Below are positions 34,896 to 44,104 of a stretch of 64,000 nt of DNA, piece by piece. Origin of the DNA: Oscillospiraceae bacterium (GTDB lineage: Bacteria; Bacillota; Clostridia; Oscillospirales; CAG-272); the NCBI GenBank assembly GCA_015064155.1, contig SVST01000010.1, positions 1 through 64,000 on the forward strand, in the 5' to 3' direction. The position numbers were made by a program, and so were the translations under genes. Numbering within the stretch: the first letter of the stretch is position 1; the number at the start of each line of letters is the position of its first letter. A model generated the notes under the pieces. It made no database searches and was not told the DNA's origin. It saw only the letters and a list, made by a program, of their open reading frames with translations.

Positions 34896-35944
34896 TATGC
34901 CCTCTCCATCTTTGCAAGCTCTTCCTGAATGTACGACAAGGACGCGATCTTCGCCTTGGTCGCTTCCACACTTAGAAGCTCGGTATTATTGGAATTGAAC
35001 TCGGTCAAGGGGTTGCGCTCGGTATCGCCCTTATTGAAGAATTTATCGTAATTCAAGCCGCGCTTGTCGCAAGGCACACGGTAAAAATCTCCCATATCAA
35101 TGGCATTGGCACATTCCTCATTGGTCAAAAGCGTCTCATACATCTTTTCACCGTGGCGGATACCGATCACCTTAATGGCATTCTTATCGCCGCCAAACAA
35201 CTCGCAAACCGCCTCTGCCTGGGTCTGAATCGTGCAAGCAGGTGCCTTTTGTACCAGGATATCACCGCTTTCGCCATGCTCAAAGGCAAACAGCACCAAA
35301 TCCACGGCTTCGTCAAGCGACATGATAAAGCGCGTCATCGAGCCATCGGTGATCGTAATGGGATTGCCTGCCTTGATCTGCTCGATCCAAAGCGGGATCA
35401 CCGAGCCGCGCGAACACATCACGTTTCCGTAACGGGTGCAACAGATCTTGGTCTTCTCGGGAGCTACCGTTCTCGACTTTGCCACAATGACCTTTTCCAT
35501 CATTGCCTTGGAGGTGCCCATTGCATTGACGGGATATGCCGCCTTATCGGTGGAAAGACATACCACGTTTTTCACGCCTGCCTCAATTGCGGCAGTCAGC
35601 ACGTTTTCGGTTCCCAATACGTTCGTCTTTACGGCTTCGATCGGGAAAAACTCGCACGACGGCACCTGCTTCAAGGCAGCCGCGTGGAAAATATAGTCCA
35701 CCCCATGCATCGCATTTTTCACCGATGCAAGATCGCGTACGTCACCGATGTAGAATTTGATCTTCTCGGCAACCTCGGGCATTTTTGCCTGAAATTCATG
35801 GCGCATGTCATCCTGCTTCTTTTCGTCACGCGAAAAAATACGGATCTCTCCGATATCGGTACGCAGAAAACGGTTCAGAACCGCATTTCCAAAACTACCG
35901 GTACCACCCGTAATCAATAAGGTTTTGTTCGTGAAAAGTCCCAT
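34895..35944 (-). CDS. capE: UDP-GlcNAc 4,6-dehydratase (5-epimerising), CapE
   Basis: A 349-residue SDR enzyme starting the UDP-L-FucNAc branch. LLITGGTGSFGNAVLNRFL is the NAD(P) motif; AALKQVPSCEFFPIEAVKTN and CLSTDKAAYPVNAMGTSKAMMEK give the catalytic region with the Met-x-x-x-Lys triad typical of 5-inverting dehydratases. RHGEKMYETLL is also conserved in CapE/FlaA1. It is the first of capE-capF-capG, joined by one-base stop/start overlaps. Confidence 0.94.
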   Translation of the reverse strand: MGLFTNKTLLITGGTGSFGNAVLNRFLRTDIGEIRIFSRDEKKQDDMRHEFQAKMPEVAEKIKFYIGDVRDLASVKNAMHGVDYIFHAAALKQVPSCEFFPIEAVKTNVLGTENVLTAAIEAGVKNVVCLSTDKAAYPVNAMGTSKAMMEKVIVAKSRTVAPEKTKICCTRYGNVMCSRGSVIPLWIEQIKAGNPITITDGSMTRFIMSLDEAVDLVLFAFEHGESGDILVQKAPACTIQTQAEAVCELFGGDKNAIKVIGIRHGEKMYETLLTNEECANAIDMGDFYRVPCDKRGLNYDKFFNKGDTERNPLTEFNSNNTELLSVEATKAKIASLSYIQEELAKMERA

Positions 35945-36019
35945 AATAAGCTCCTATCTTTTCCAAATATTATTTCAAATATTTTTTATTCAACATAAAA
36001 CATCACAGTTTTTATCGTT

Positions 36020-36575
36020 TCAGTCTTTGCGATTTTCTGCAAGCAAGCGGATGTGTGTTTGAAGATCCTCATCCGAAAAGCGAGGCTTGATCAAGCGCCG
36101 GAACTCCGCCCCAAATCTGGTATGGCGGAACCGATTTTGTTACCACGCTTCCCGCAGCGATCACCGAACCGGTTCCAATCACCACTCCCTTGAGAATGGT
36201 AACATTAGCACCGATCCAAACGTCATCCTCAATGATAACATCCTGATCGTTCTCCGGATCTTTTTCTTCCTCCTTTATCGATGCCATGGTACGTCCGAGC
36301 ACATCGATTTTATGATCACCGGTCACAACGGTAACATTTGGGCCGAACATCACATCGTTTCCGATCTTCAGCTTTGCCCGTGAAGAAAGGACCAACAGAT
36401 TTCTTCCGAGTGTGCTGCGGTTACCAACCGAAACCGCATTCGGAGTAATCACACAATTGTCTCCGATGGAAACGTCTTTCCCGCAAGCAAGCAAAGAAGC
36501 TTTCAACTCTTCCTTCTTCATTCGCTTTTTGAAGTTCTCAATTTTGATCAAAATCTTATATACAAACCTTTTCAT
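36020..36575 (-). pseudogene. Hexapeptide-repeat O-acyltransferase with frameshifted C-terminus
   Basis: A WbbJ-type left-handed beta-helix acetyltransferase, probably adding acetyl to the capsule repeat. The hexapeptide turns are clear in [23 protein letters not shown] and [29 protein letters not shown]. The annotated frame ends early at 36069 with [13 protein letters not shown]. One base of shift near 36096-36100 restores the expected end: GGVPA joined to [25 protein letters not shown] with a stop at 36020-36022. Such GVPARLIKxRF tails are the family norm. It is a true single-base lesion or an assembly error; the intact frame would be 36020-36575. Confidence 0.75.
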
Positions 36576-36578
36576 AAT

Positions 36579-38087
36579 TTATGCCCCTCTTTTGTGTCTG
36601 ATCAGCTGCAATGCGTCCTTGATATAGGATCTGTAGAAAACGAAGAGATTCACGGCATACACTCCTGTGACGATCAGGAATGTGATTCCCGACCACATCA
36701 ACCACTGCGTCCAGGAAGTGATCTGCGGTTGCAAAAACTCGCGGTATGCAAAAATAGCCAACAAGCCAATGCCCACGTGATCGACAAGAATCATACCGAC
36801 CTCCCACAGAGGCATCTTCAACACGTGTCTGTAAACGTACACGATAATATCAATAGAACGGTACAAAAGTGAAACGATCTTGCCAATCAGCAAGCCCTTC
36901 ATGCCCATCACAAAGAACAGAGGAATCGACACTCCAATACCGATTGTAGCTTCTATGATCGCACCGGTTTGCGTTTCGGCAAAAAAGCCGCCCGCATTCA
37001 CCATGATCAGAGACGGAATTCGCACCATGTTGAAGAATTGCACCAGCACGAACAGGATCACGAGCATTTCATCGATGTAATTGACGTCGGTAACACCCGA
37101 TGTATAGAGTCTGACAAACGGTGTTGTCATCAAAAGTGCCGTCACCAGAACGACGTGCAAAATAGTAAAGAAAAATACCTCGTAGGAACGGTAATACCGA
37201 TTCAGCCGTTGATCCTTTGCCGCATAGAGCCTACCGAAGGTTGCGGCAGGGGCTTGCGAAAAGGTGGTGGTCATAATATTTTGGATGTTGTTATAAACGT
37301 AACTGTAAATGGAGTAAACGCTGACCGCCTTCAGAGAATCAAATACGGTCAAAATCAGAACGTCGGTATGGTTGGTCACAAGGCCGACAATTTGATGGAC
37401 CATGACGTTCTTTCGCTTTTTGGTTGCCTCATAGTTCGGAGGAATCTTGGGATCCAGATATCCAAAGTTCTTTTTGACGTAGATACGCAACAGAATTAAG
37501 CGCGCAAAGCTCCAAACGAGATTCAGGGACAGCACCGAGATGATATCAAAGCCTTCGTTGATCATCCAAACCTTAACCACGCAATTGAGCACCGTGGTAA
37601 CGGTATCGATGATGTTCATATAGTAGATACGGTTGTCGGCTTGGATCAGCACCGTCCATTTTCCCATGAACATATAGCGGAGAACGTGCCCGACACCCGA
37701 CAAAAGCACAATGCCGCAAACCAACCAATAGGTCAGCTTCTCCCCCTCCATGTCCACCGTAAAGGGCATGGCAAAGGAAATGACCGCCCAAATTCCCACG
37801 AACACAAGACCGATGTTGCGGTACATGCGCGCGGTTGCATTGTAAATGCCGCTGACACCTGCAAGGTCTCCTGTCGCCAAGGGCTTATAAAGTGCTTGCA
37901 ACGACGCAGTACCGAGTCCTGCCTCCAAAAGCTCGACATAGATCATGATCTGACTGATGGTTGAGGTTAGACCGTTGATACTGGAGCCAAAGGATACCAA
38001 TACATACCGTTGTGCAATGATGCCGCTAAGGATCACGATCACTCGTGTAATAAAAGCGACACCGATATTTTTCGTAAATTTATTCAC
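36579..38087 (-). CDS. wzx: Polysaccharide repeat-unit flippase (Wzx type)
   Basis: A 502-residue MOP-superfamily membrane protein with about fourteen helices. It starts NKFTKNIGVAFITRVIVILSGIIAQRYVL and shows ETEAGLGTASLQALYKPL-like ELLEAGLGTASLQALYKPLA in the first bundle. Its job would be flipping the undecaprenyl-linked repeat unit. The start codon is GTG 38087 with AAGGT about 8 bp upstream. It is 4 bp from the acyltransferase gene. Confidence 0.85.
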   Translation of the reverse strand: MNKFTKNIGVAFITRVIVILSGIIAQRYVLVSFGSSINGLTSTISQIMIYVELLEAGLGTASLQALYKPLATGDLAGVSGIYNATARMYRNIGLVFVGIWAVISFAMPFTVDMEGEKLTYWLVCGIVLLSGVGHVLRYMFMGKWTVLIQADNRIYYMNIIDTVTTVLNCVVKVWMINEGFDIISVLSLNLVWSFARLILLRIYVKKNFGYLDPKIPPNYEATKKRKNVMVHQIVGLVTNHTDVLILTVFDSLKAVSVYSIYSYVYNNIQNIMTTTFSQAPAATFGRLYAAKDQRLNRYYRSYEVFFFTILHVVLVTALLMTTPFVRLYTSGVTDVNYIDEMLVILFVLVQFFNMVRIPSLIMVNAGGFFAETQTGAIIEATIGIGVSIPLFFVMGMKGLLIGKIVSLLYRSIDIIVYVYRHVLKMPLWEVGMILVDHVGIGLLAIFAYREFLQPQITSWTQWLMWSGITFLIVTGVYAVNLFVFYRSYIKDALQLIRHKRGA

Positions 38088-38129
38088 GATTCTACCTTCT
38101 TTTCTTTTGATTACGGAACTCCGCTTCCG

Positions 38130-39464
38130 TTAAAGAATCCAGAACACAAAGAACATCATCGCAAAGGTTGCGTGATTGTAAATAGACAGTGTAAAGGCGA
38201 AGAACAGATACAAAACTTTCAAGCAAAGCGAAACCTTGCGGTAACGCGAGTTCTTATCGCCCGCAAGTGTTCTGAAGAACGAACGTACGACAAAGAACAG
38301 CAAAATCGCAGCTCCCACATATCCAAAGCGCAGCAAAAAGTCAATATAGGTGTTATGCGATGCACCGCAATGGAGGGATGGAGGAATCAACGTATTTCCA
38401 CCGAACAGGATCCGAAGCGGGCTCTGGCGATGGATATATCCCAGATAAATTTCTGCATTTGAGCTTCGTCCCGTGGTCAGAGTGGAATAGTCATCGTTGA
38501 CAAGAGCAAGATATTTGGATTCCATACGTGCAATATAAGCATCCAGATTCTTAATCCGATACTCGGGGGGCAGAAGCAGATAAATTTGCACCAACAGCAG
38601 GATGAACAAGACCACCAGAATGGCATTGCGCAGCTTTTTCTCCAGTTTGACATTGGTAAAGACCGAAAGCAACAGAACCACGATCAATGCAATAAAGCCT
38701 GTGGTAGAAAGTGTTACCAGCATTGCGCTGATCATCAGCCCGGCAAAGATCCAGCACAGGATCCGGTTGACCGATCGGCAGTTAAACGCGCTTGCGACAC
38801 CCGTGCACAACAGCAGGCACGAGAAGTTTGCATCTCCCACGCCAACACCGAGGGTTCCGCGTCGAATGATCGACATATTCTCCTCGTCCTGGAAGGTTAC
38901 ACCGCCCGTGATGCAAGTATGCAACGCGATCAGTCCCACGATGATCATGATGGCAAAGGTCAGCTTTTCGATCATTTCTTCTTTTCTGTCGCGGTATTGA
39001 CAGAATTGAAGCACCAGCGCAAAGGCAAACAGGAAGGTATAGAATACCGACGGCATGTCCATAAATCCTACCAGGAACAGCTGCAACAGCATCACCAGCG
39101 CCAAGGAAGCACACAAAAAGGATTTGATCATCGTGCTCAGCTTGACTTGTAAAACAAGATCCACCGCGATAAACGCGAACAAGAGCTGCTGAAAGGACAC
39201 CGACGAGATCAAAACCGCCTTCAGGTCGGTGTTTGCAAGGATGATGAAAACAGTTACGAAAATGGTTTCTCTTTTGATGAAGTACAGATATCCCAAGAGA
39301 AGAGCGATGATCGGTCCCATGAACCGATACATAGGATACTGCAAAAAGACTATTTCGGTACAAATCAAAAGCAACCAAAATAAGGGGTTAGAAAACAGTG
39401 ACCGTTTTCGGGTCCGCGCCTCCGATTCGGGGGTGGGATGAAATGGATTCAGAACATTCGTCAT
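38130..39464 (-). CDS. wzy: O-antigen/capsule polymerase (Wzy type)
   Basis: A 444-residue membrane protein with about twelve helices and one large outer loop (about 275-370) containing the RIKNLDAYIARMESKYLALVNDDYSTLTTGRSS stretch, a layout typical of Wzy. GGNTLIPPSLHCGASHNTYIDFLLRFGYVGA in the later part fits the O-antigen ligase/polymerase motif H-N-x-x-L. It would join repeat units outside the membrane. The start is in ATGA overlap with the preceding glycosyltransferase gene. Confidence 0.85.
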   Translation of the reverse strand: MTNVLNPFHPTPESEARTRKRSLFSNPLFWLLLICTEIVFLQYPMYRFMGPIIALLLGYLYFIKRETIFVTVFIILANTDLKAVLISSVSFQQLLFAFIAVDLVLQVKLSTMIKSFLCASLALVMLLQLFLVGFMDMPSVFYTFLFAFALVLQFCQYRDRKEEMIEKLTFAIMIIVGLIALHTCITGGVTFQDEENMSIIRRGTLGVGVGDANFSCLLLCTGVASAFNCRSVNRILCWIFAGLMISAMLVTLSTTGFIALIVVLLLSVFTNVKLEKKLRNAILVVLFILLLVQIYLLLPPEYRIKNLDAYIARMESKYLALVNDDYSTLTTGRSSNAEIYLGYIHRQSPLRILFGGNTLIPPSLHCGASHNTYIDFLLRFGYVGAAILLFFVVRSFFRTLAGDKNSRYRKVSLCLKVLYLFFAFTLSIYNHATFAMMFFVFWIL

Positions 39465-40627
39465 ACAGTTTCTCCGTATATCAAATCTATTGCGGTACGC
39501 AAGATTCTTTCATTGTCATATTGGAACGCCCGCGCACCCTGCTTCAACGTTTCCCATGCCATAGGATCATTGAGCAAAGCGCGAATTGCATTGCCAAGTG
39601 ATTCCGCGTTCTTTTTGCAAATGATACCGTTTATGCCGTGCGACACAACCTCGTGTGCCGAATCATAATCGGTTGTGATGACGGGAACATCAAGAATCAA
39701 TGCTTCATTTGCCACCATGGGCTGTGCCTCGTATTCCGAGGAAATCACCAAAAGATCGGCCTGCCTCAGCAAGGGATACGGATTTTCCAACGCTCCCGTC
39801 ATGGTAACAGAGTCCTTTACTCCAAGCTCCAAGCGGAGCTTTTCAAGCTTTGCCTGCTCCACTCCCGAGCCTACAAGATACCAGTGGAATGCGTACCCTT
39901 CCCTTTGCAGCATTGCCGCTGCCTCAAGGCATCTCTCATAGCGTTTTTCGGGAGACAGCCGCCCCACAGACACCAGCTTAAAGCCGTCTTTTGTGGGATA
40001 GTCCCCCTTCGCCTTTTCCAAAATCTGTTGCACGTTCATGGGGTTATTGAGAACCGTTACCCGATCGGAAAGGCGCGGCTGTCCGTTGCAGAATGCCTTT
40101 GCCGGTGCATTGGCAACGCAAACGATCCGGTCAAATCGCGCGTAGGTCTGATAGACCGCCTCGGGTGAGAGATTGACAGTAAAACGGTCGTAAACAGTGT
40201 GCACCCATGCCACTTTTTTGGCAGCGGGAATATATTTGGCAAAATCGGTTGTGATATTTTCCTGATAAGAAACCACGGCATCATATCCCTTGATCCCCTT
40301 ACCCACACGCTGAAAAATCGATTCCTGAACTCGATCCTGTGAGCGCACGCGCTTGAGAAAGCTCAAATATGCACGGTAAATAATACCCTTGAGTCCGAAC
40401 CTTTGCTTCACTGCCGAGCCCTCGCAAAGGCTGGCAGAGAGCCTGAAGGATTCGGGCACTACATGTGCCGCCTCCTTTGCCTCTTTCAAAAAGATCCCTC
40501 GATGCTGCATCAAATAGAGATCCGCCTCGTAGCCCTTGTCTTTCAGCATATAAAGCATGTTCAAAAGTGACGTTGCCGACCCGCCGTGATTCATATCCTT
40601 GATCACGAACAATACCCTTTTACTCAC
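39461..40627 (-). CDS. GT4 glycosyltransferase 1
   Basis: A 388-residue GT-B retaining enzyme. KDMNHGGSATSLLNMLY opens the acceptor half; the donor half starts KLVSVGRLSPEKRYERCLEAA, and the ADLLVISSEYEAQPMVANEALILDVPVI segment has the E-x7-E-type pattern that binds the sugar nucleotide. The ribosome binding site GAGGAGG fits GTG 40627 better than ATG 40633, which it touches. It overlaps wzy by 4 bp. Donor and acceptor are unknown. Confidence 0.82.
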   Translation of the reverse strand: MSKRVLFVIKDMNHGGSATSLLNMLYMLKDKGYEADLYLMQHRGIFLKEAKEAAHVVPESFRLSASLCEGSAVKQRFGLKGIIYRAYLSFLKRVRSQDRVQESIFQRVGKGIKGYDAVVSYQENITTDFAKYIPAAKKVAWVHTVYDRFTVNLSPEAVYQTYARFDRIVCVANAPAKAFCNGQPRLSDRVTVLNNPMNVQQILEKAKGDYPTKDGFKLVSVGRLSPEKRYERCLEAAAMLQREGYAFHWYLVGSGVEQAKLEKLRLELGVKDSVTMTGALENPYPLLRQADLLVISSEYEAQPMVANEALILDVPVITTDYDSAHEVVSHGINGIICKKNAESLGNAIRALLNDPMAWETLKQGARAFQYDNERILRTAIDLIYGETV

Positions 40628-40681
40628 GTACATCCTCCTCGGAGCTTGCCCGCTTTTTCGCTGCCGCTCCCCATATGACCC

Positions 40682-41845
40682 TTATCGGATCTTGATATTT
40701 TTCAAGAAAGCATCCATTGCACCGATGTAGTTCCGATAGTCGAACGCATCCAATGCAACCTGTCTACTTCCCTCTCTCAATTGCAAATACGCATCCGCAG
40801 AAAGCTCCAAAGCACGTCTGTACGCCTTGGTACAGGATTCCACGGTTTCCGACTCACAAACGATACCGGTTTTTCCATCGATGATATAGTCTGCAAGGTC
40901 TCCCGTATGATTGGCAATAACGGGCGTTCCGCATGCCATACTCTCGCCCACCTTGGTGGAAAAGCCCGCATTTGCATTGCGCGTATTTTCCCGCAAGAGG
41001 ACCGTATAGTCGGCAGCGTAGATCTGCGCCTTGATCTCAGCCTGCGGAACACGTCCGCAGATCTCCAAAGAATCCCCCACACAGGAAAGGAACTCGTCGG
41101 TCAGCCCCAGCGCCTTGAGTTGCCCCTCCTTGACACCGTAGATACGGAATCGGATCCTTGCTCTTTCCTGGGAGGTCAATTCCCCCAGCGCATAGATCGC
41201 GTTCATGATGCAATCCTTACGTGCGGGTGAGCCGGCATAAAGAACCGTTACTCGCTCATTCGGTGTATGTACACCGTCGGCATAAGCCTCCCTATCCACG
41301 ATCGTGGGAATAAACAAGGAATTACATCCCTGACGGCGGTAATATTTTTCCAGATACGTACTAATCGAAATCACGTTCTTGCTCTTTCGATTGACAAAAC
41401 GCATCACATATTCACAGTAAAGAAAACGGTAGAAATACTTGTAGCCGTAGTTATGGATATTGTACCACTCCACAAGGCTTCTCACGAAAGAAACCCGATG
41501 CTGCTTTGCATATTTGTACAAAAATTTGTGTGCATACAGCTCGGTGCTGTTAAAGGCAGAAATGATCAGGTCGCCCTCGCCAATACCCTCTACGCTTTTT
41601 TTCACGTAGTTCAAATGATTCTGCTTTCGTTTGAAGTGTGCCGAAAAGCCGTGTCCCTTCAGCTCCGAAAAGGTGTAGGAACGAATGCCCTCTTCTTCAT
41701 ATACACAACCGTTCTCCGTTCCGACACCGTGCAGCTCTACCGTGTATCCAAGCTCCCTCAGCATGTGCGCAAAATGGATCAAGCGGATGCCGTTCGCCAC
41801 GTTGTGGGTAGGCATATGATAACAATAGATGAGTGCTTTTTTCAT
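40682..41845 (-). CDS. GT4 glycosyltransferase 2
   Basis: A 387-residue GT-B enzyme. MKKALIYCYHMPTHNVANGIRLIHFAHMLRELGY is the acceptor-side start; VTVLYAGSPARKDCIMNAI and NAGFSTKVGESMACGTPVIANHTGDLADYIIDGKTGIV mark the donor-side domain with the second-E motif. The 54 bp to the upstream gene and AAAGGAG before ATG support independent initiation within the operon. Its length and style differ from its neighbours, but codon use looks the same. Confidence 0.8.
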   Translation of the reverse strand: MKKALIYCYHMPTHNVANGIRLIHFAHMLRELGYTVELHGVGTENGCVYEEEGIRSYTFSELKGHGFSAHFKRKQNHLNYVKKSVEGIGEGDLIISAFNSTELYAHKFLYKYAKQHRVSFVRSLVEWYNIHNYGYKYFYRFLYCEYVMRFVNRKSKNVISISTYLEKYYRRQGCNSLFIPTIVDREAYADGVHTPNERVTVLYAGSPARKDCIMNAIYALGELTSQERARIRFRIYGVKEGQLKALGLTDEFLSCVGDSLEICGRVPQAEIKAQIYAADYTVLLRENTRNANAGFSTKVGESMACGTPVIANHTGDLADYIIDGKTGIVCESETVESCTKAYRRALELSADAYLQLREGSRQVALDAFDYRNYIGAMDAFLKNIKIR

Positions 41846-41881
41846 ATTCGGTCTCTCCTTTATCCGATCTTTTGCAAGCGG

Positions 41882-42979
41882 TTATGCATTGGGCTGCTCC
41901 TCGATCAAGCGGATCAAGGTATCAAATGACTTTTTATCGTCGCACAGATCGGCAACCTTACGCTGTCCGTCACGTGCCATTGCAGAGATCTCCTCTGCCG
42001 TCATATCGGTCAAATGTAAAATATGCTTTGCCATCTCGTCGGCATTGCCCACGGGCGTCAAATATCCGTTCACACCGTGGTCAATGATGTCCTTCGGACC
42101 CGTGCGGCAGTCGGTGGACACCGCAATCAGACCGATCACCATCGCTTCCAAAAGGGCATTCGGCATGCCCTCGTAATCCGACGACATCAAAAAGGCATCG
42201 TGTTTTTTCATTTCGAGGTGCATCGTCGAGCTTTTTCCCATCAGGAACACATTGTCCTGTAAGCCCATCTCGGTGATTCGATCCTGCACCGCCTTTTCAT
42301 TCTGTTCGGTTCCGCCGCCATAGATCGACAGCGTGATATCGGGCTTTTCAGCCAGTGCCTTTTTGAAGGCATCGAGCATCATAGGATAATTTTTTTGCGA
42401 TGTAATTCTGCCTGCCGCCACAAAGCGTCTGATCTTTGGCGGAAACTCGGTCTTGGCATTGGCATAGCAATTCGGAGAAACGGGATTGGTGATCACGATC
42501 GCTTTTTTTGCAACCTTTTCACTGAAAAAGGTCTGTTGCTCGGGGGTCTGTACGATAAACGCATTGCAACGCTTAAAGCATTTTTTCCAAAGAAATTTTA
42601 CCTTTTTGTCGGTGATCTCGTGCCACGGGCTGTTACGCACGGTTTCCACACGGTACAGCTTCAGTCCAATCGTAGCAAACATCATCCAGATTTGAATGGT
42701 CGGCAAAAAGCTGAATAACAGATCGGGATTTATACTCTTTACAATCTCACGTGTTTTTTTCAAGCGTTTCAGATACGGGATCGCCGCATAGTCCTTCGGT
42801 GTTGCCGCAATCGGATGGATCACTGCCGACTCAGGAATCTCGTATTCATTATCAGTACGGCCGTGAATCAAAAGATGCACGTCATATCCCTGTTCGATCA
42901 GTTTTTTCGTCCACACCGATACCACACGCTCAGCACCGCCGCCGCCCAAGGTACCGATTGCAATCAAAATCCTTTTCAT
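41882..42979 (-). CDS. GT4 glycosyltransferase 3
   Basis: A 365-residue GT-B enzyme. RILIAIGTLGGGGAERVVSVWTKKLIEQGYDVHLL is the classical acceptor-side opening with a glycine-rich loop. RFVAAGRITSQKNYPMMLDAFKKAL and HDAFLMSSDYEGMPNALLEAMVIGLIAVSTDC are donor-side motifs with the EGxxNxxLEA pattern. It is a member of the six-enzyme GT4 array that builds the repeat unit. AGGGAGCAGGC precedes ATG. Confidence 0.84.
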   Translation of the reverse strand: MKRILIAIGTLGGGGAERVVSVWTKKLIEQGYDVHLLIHGRTDNEYEIPESAVIHPIAATPKDYAAIPYLKRLKKTREIVKSINPDLLFSFLPTIQIWMMFATIGLKLYRVETVRNSPWHEITDKKVKFLWKKCFKRCNAFIVQTPEQQTFFSEKVAKKAIVITNPVSPNCYANAKTEFPPKIRRFVAAGRITSQKNYPMMLDAFKKALAEKPDITLSIYGGGTEQNEKAVQDRITEMGLQDNVFLMGKSSTMHLEMKKHDAFLMSSDYEGMPNALLEAMVIGLIAVSTDCRTGPKDIIDHGVNGYLTPVGNADEMAKHILHLTDMTAEEISAMARDGQRKVADLCDDKKSFDTLIRLIEEQPNA

Positions 42980-43007
42980 GCCTGCTCCCTGCCTTTTCTA
43001 AAAAATA

Positions 43008-44075
43008 TTATTTGGAACGGTAGATCTCGCAATAATCCTCTGTCATCTTTTGTGCCGAGAAACGAACCGATTCCTCCTTTGCCGCGCGTCCGAGCTTTGC
43101 TCGCAGCTCGACATCGTTCGTCATGCGCTCCAGTGCATCCGCCAGTGCATCTTCGTTCACGTCGATCAGCAACCCGTGCGTTTCATTGACGATCATATCG
43201 GGAATACCGCCCACGTTCGATGCAATAATAGGAAGACCGGACCCCATCGCCTCGGCAACCGTCAACGGAATCCCTTCGTAAAGCGACGGCAAAATAAAGA
43301 CATCAGCCTTTTGCAAATATTCAAAAACGTTCGATTGCTTGCCCCAGAACACCACGTTCTCCTGCAAGCCAAGCTCGGCTACCAAAGCCTCGATCTCCGC
43401 GCGCTTGTCACCGTCTCCAACCAACCAAAGTCGGCTGTCGGGATGCTTTTGGCAATATTTTGCATAGCCCTTGATCATTCCCACGTGATTTTTGGCTTCT
43501 TCAAAACGGCCGATGTGCAGAATGGTAGCAGCGCCCTTGATGCTGTAGTCACTCTTGGGAATGCATCTGTCCAACGTCACACCGTTATAAACGATCGGGA
43601 TCTTTGCCGCCTTGATCTTGTAAGTATCCACAATGGTTTGCTGCACGATCGTGCTCAGTGCCACGGGTTTGATACGACACAGCTTATAAGACAGCAGATT
43701 GACGTATTTATCGGCAGAACCGCTTTCCTTTTGGGCGATACTGTGCACGGTGTGCAAAATCTTTGCATGCAGACCAAACGCAGCGGGAGTCACGTATTTG
43801 AGAACATGCAAATGCGTATGGATCACGTCGGGACGCTCGACTTTCAGAATTTTACGGAGCTTGCGATAGACCGAACGGTCAAACCCGCCCTTTTTCCCGA
43901 GATAGTGAATCTTGATCCCCGCTTCCTCCATTTGCTCTGAGAGTGCGGTCTGTGTATCGTACAAACAGATCACCGACACGTCGATCCCGTTTCTTTTTAA
44001 TTCACAGCTCAGATTTTTGCACATTACCTCCGCGCCCGCAAACGACAGACTCGGAATCACCTGTATTACCTTCAT
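43008..44075 (-). CDS. GT4 glycosyltransferase 4
   Basis: A 355-residue GT-B enzyme. VIQVIPSLSFAGAEVMCKNLSCEL is the acceptor-side start, ATILHIGRFEEAKNHVGMIKGYAKY the hinge, and ADVFILPSLYEGIPLTVAEAMGSGLPIIASNVGGIPDMI the donor-binding EGxxLxxxEA segment. ATG 44075 has AAAGGAG about 6 bp upstream and the longer ORF start at 44108 would overlap its neighbour. The sugar is not predictable. Confidence 0.85.
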   Translation of the reverse strand: MKVIQVIPSLSFAGAEVMCKNLSCELKRNGIDVSVICLYDTQTALSEQMEEAGIKIHYLGKKGGFDRSVYRKLRKILKVERPDVIHTHLHVLKYVTPAAFGLHAKILHTVHSIAQKESGSADKYVNLLSYKLCRIKPVALSTIVQQTIVDTYKIKAAKIPIVYNGVTLDRCIPKSDYSIKGAATILHIGRFEEAKNHVGMIKGYAKYCQKHPDSRLWLVGDGDKRAEIEALVAELGLQENVVFWGKQSNVFEYLQKADVFILPSLYEGIPLTVAEAMGSGLPIIASNVGGIPDMIVNETHGLLIDVNEDALADALERMTNDVELRAKLGRAAKEESVRFSAQKMTEDYCEIYRSK

Positions 44076-44104
44076 GCCTTGCTCCTTTCGCACGTTATTT
44101 TCCA

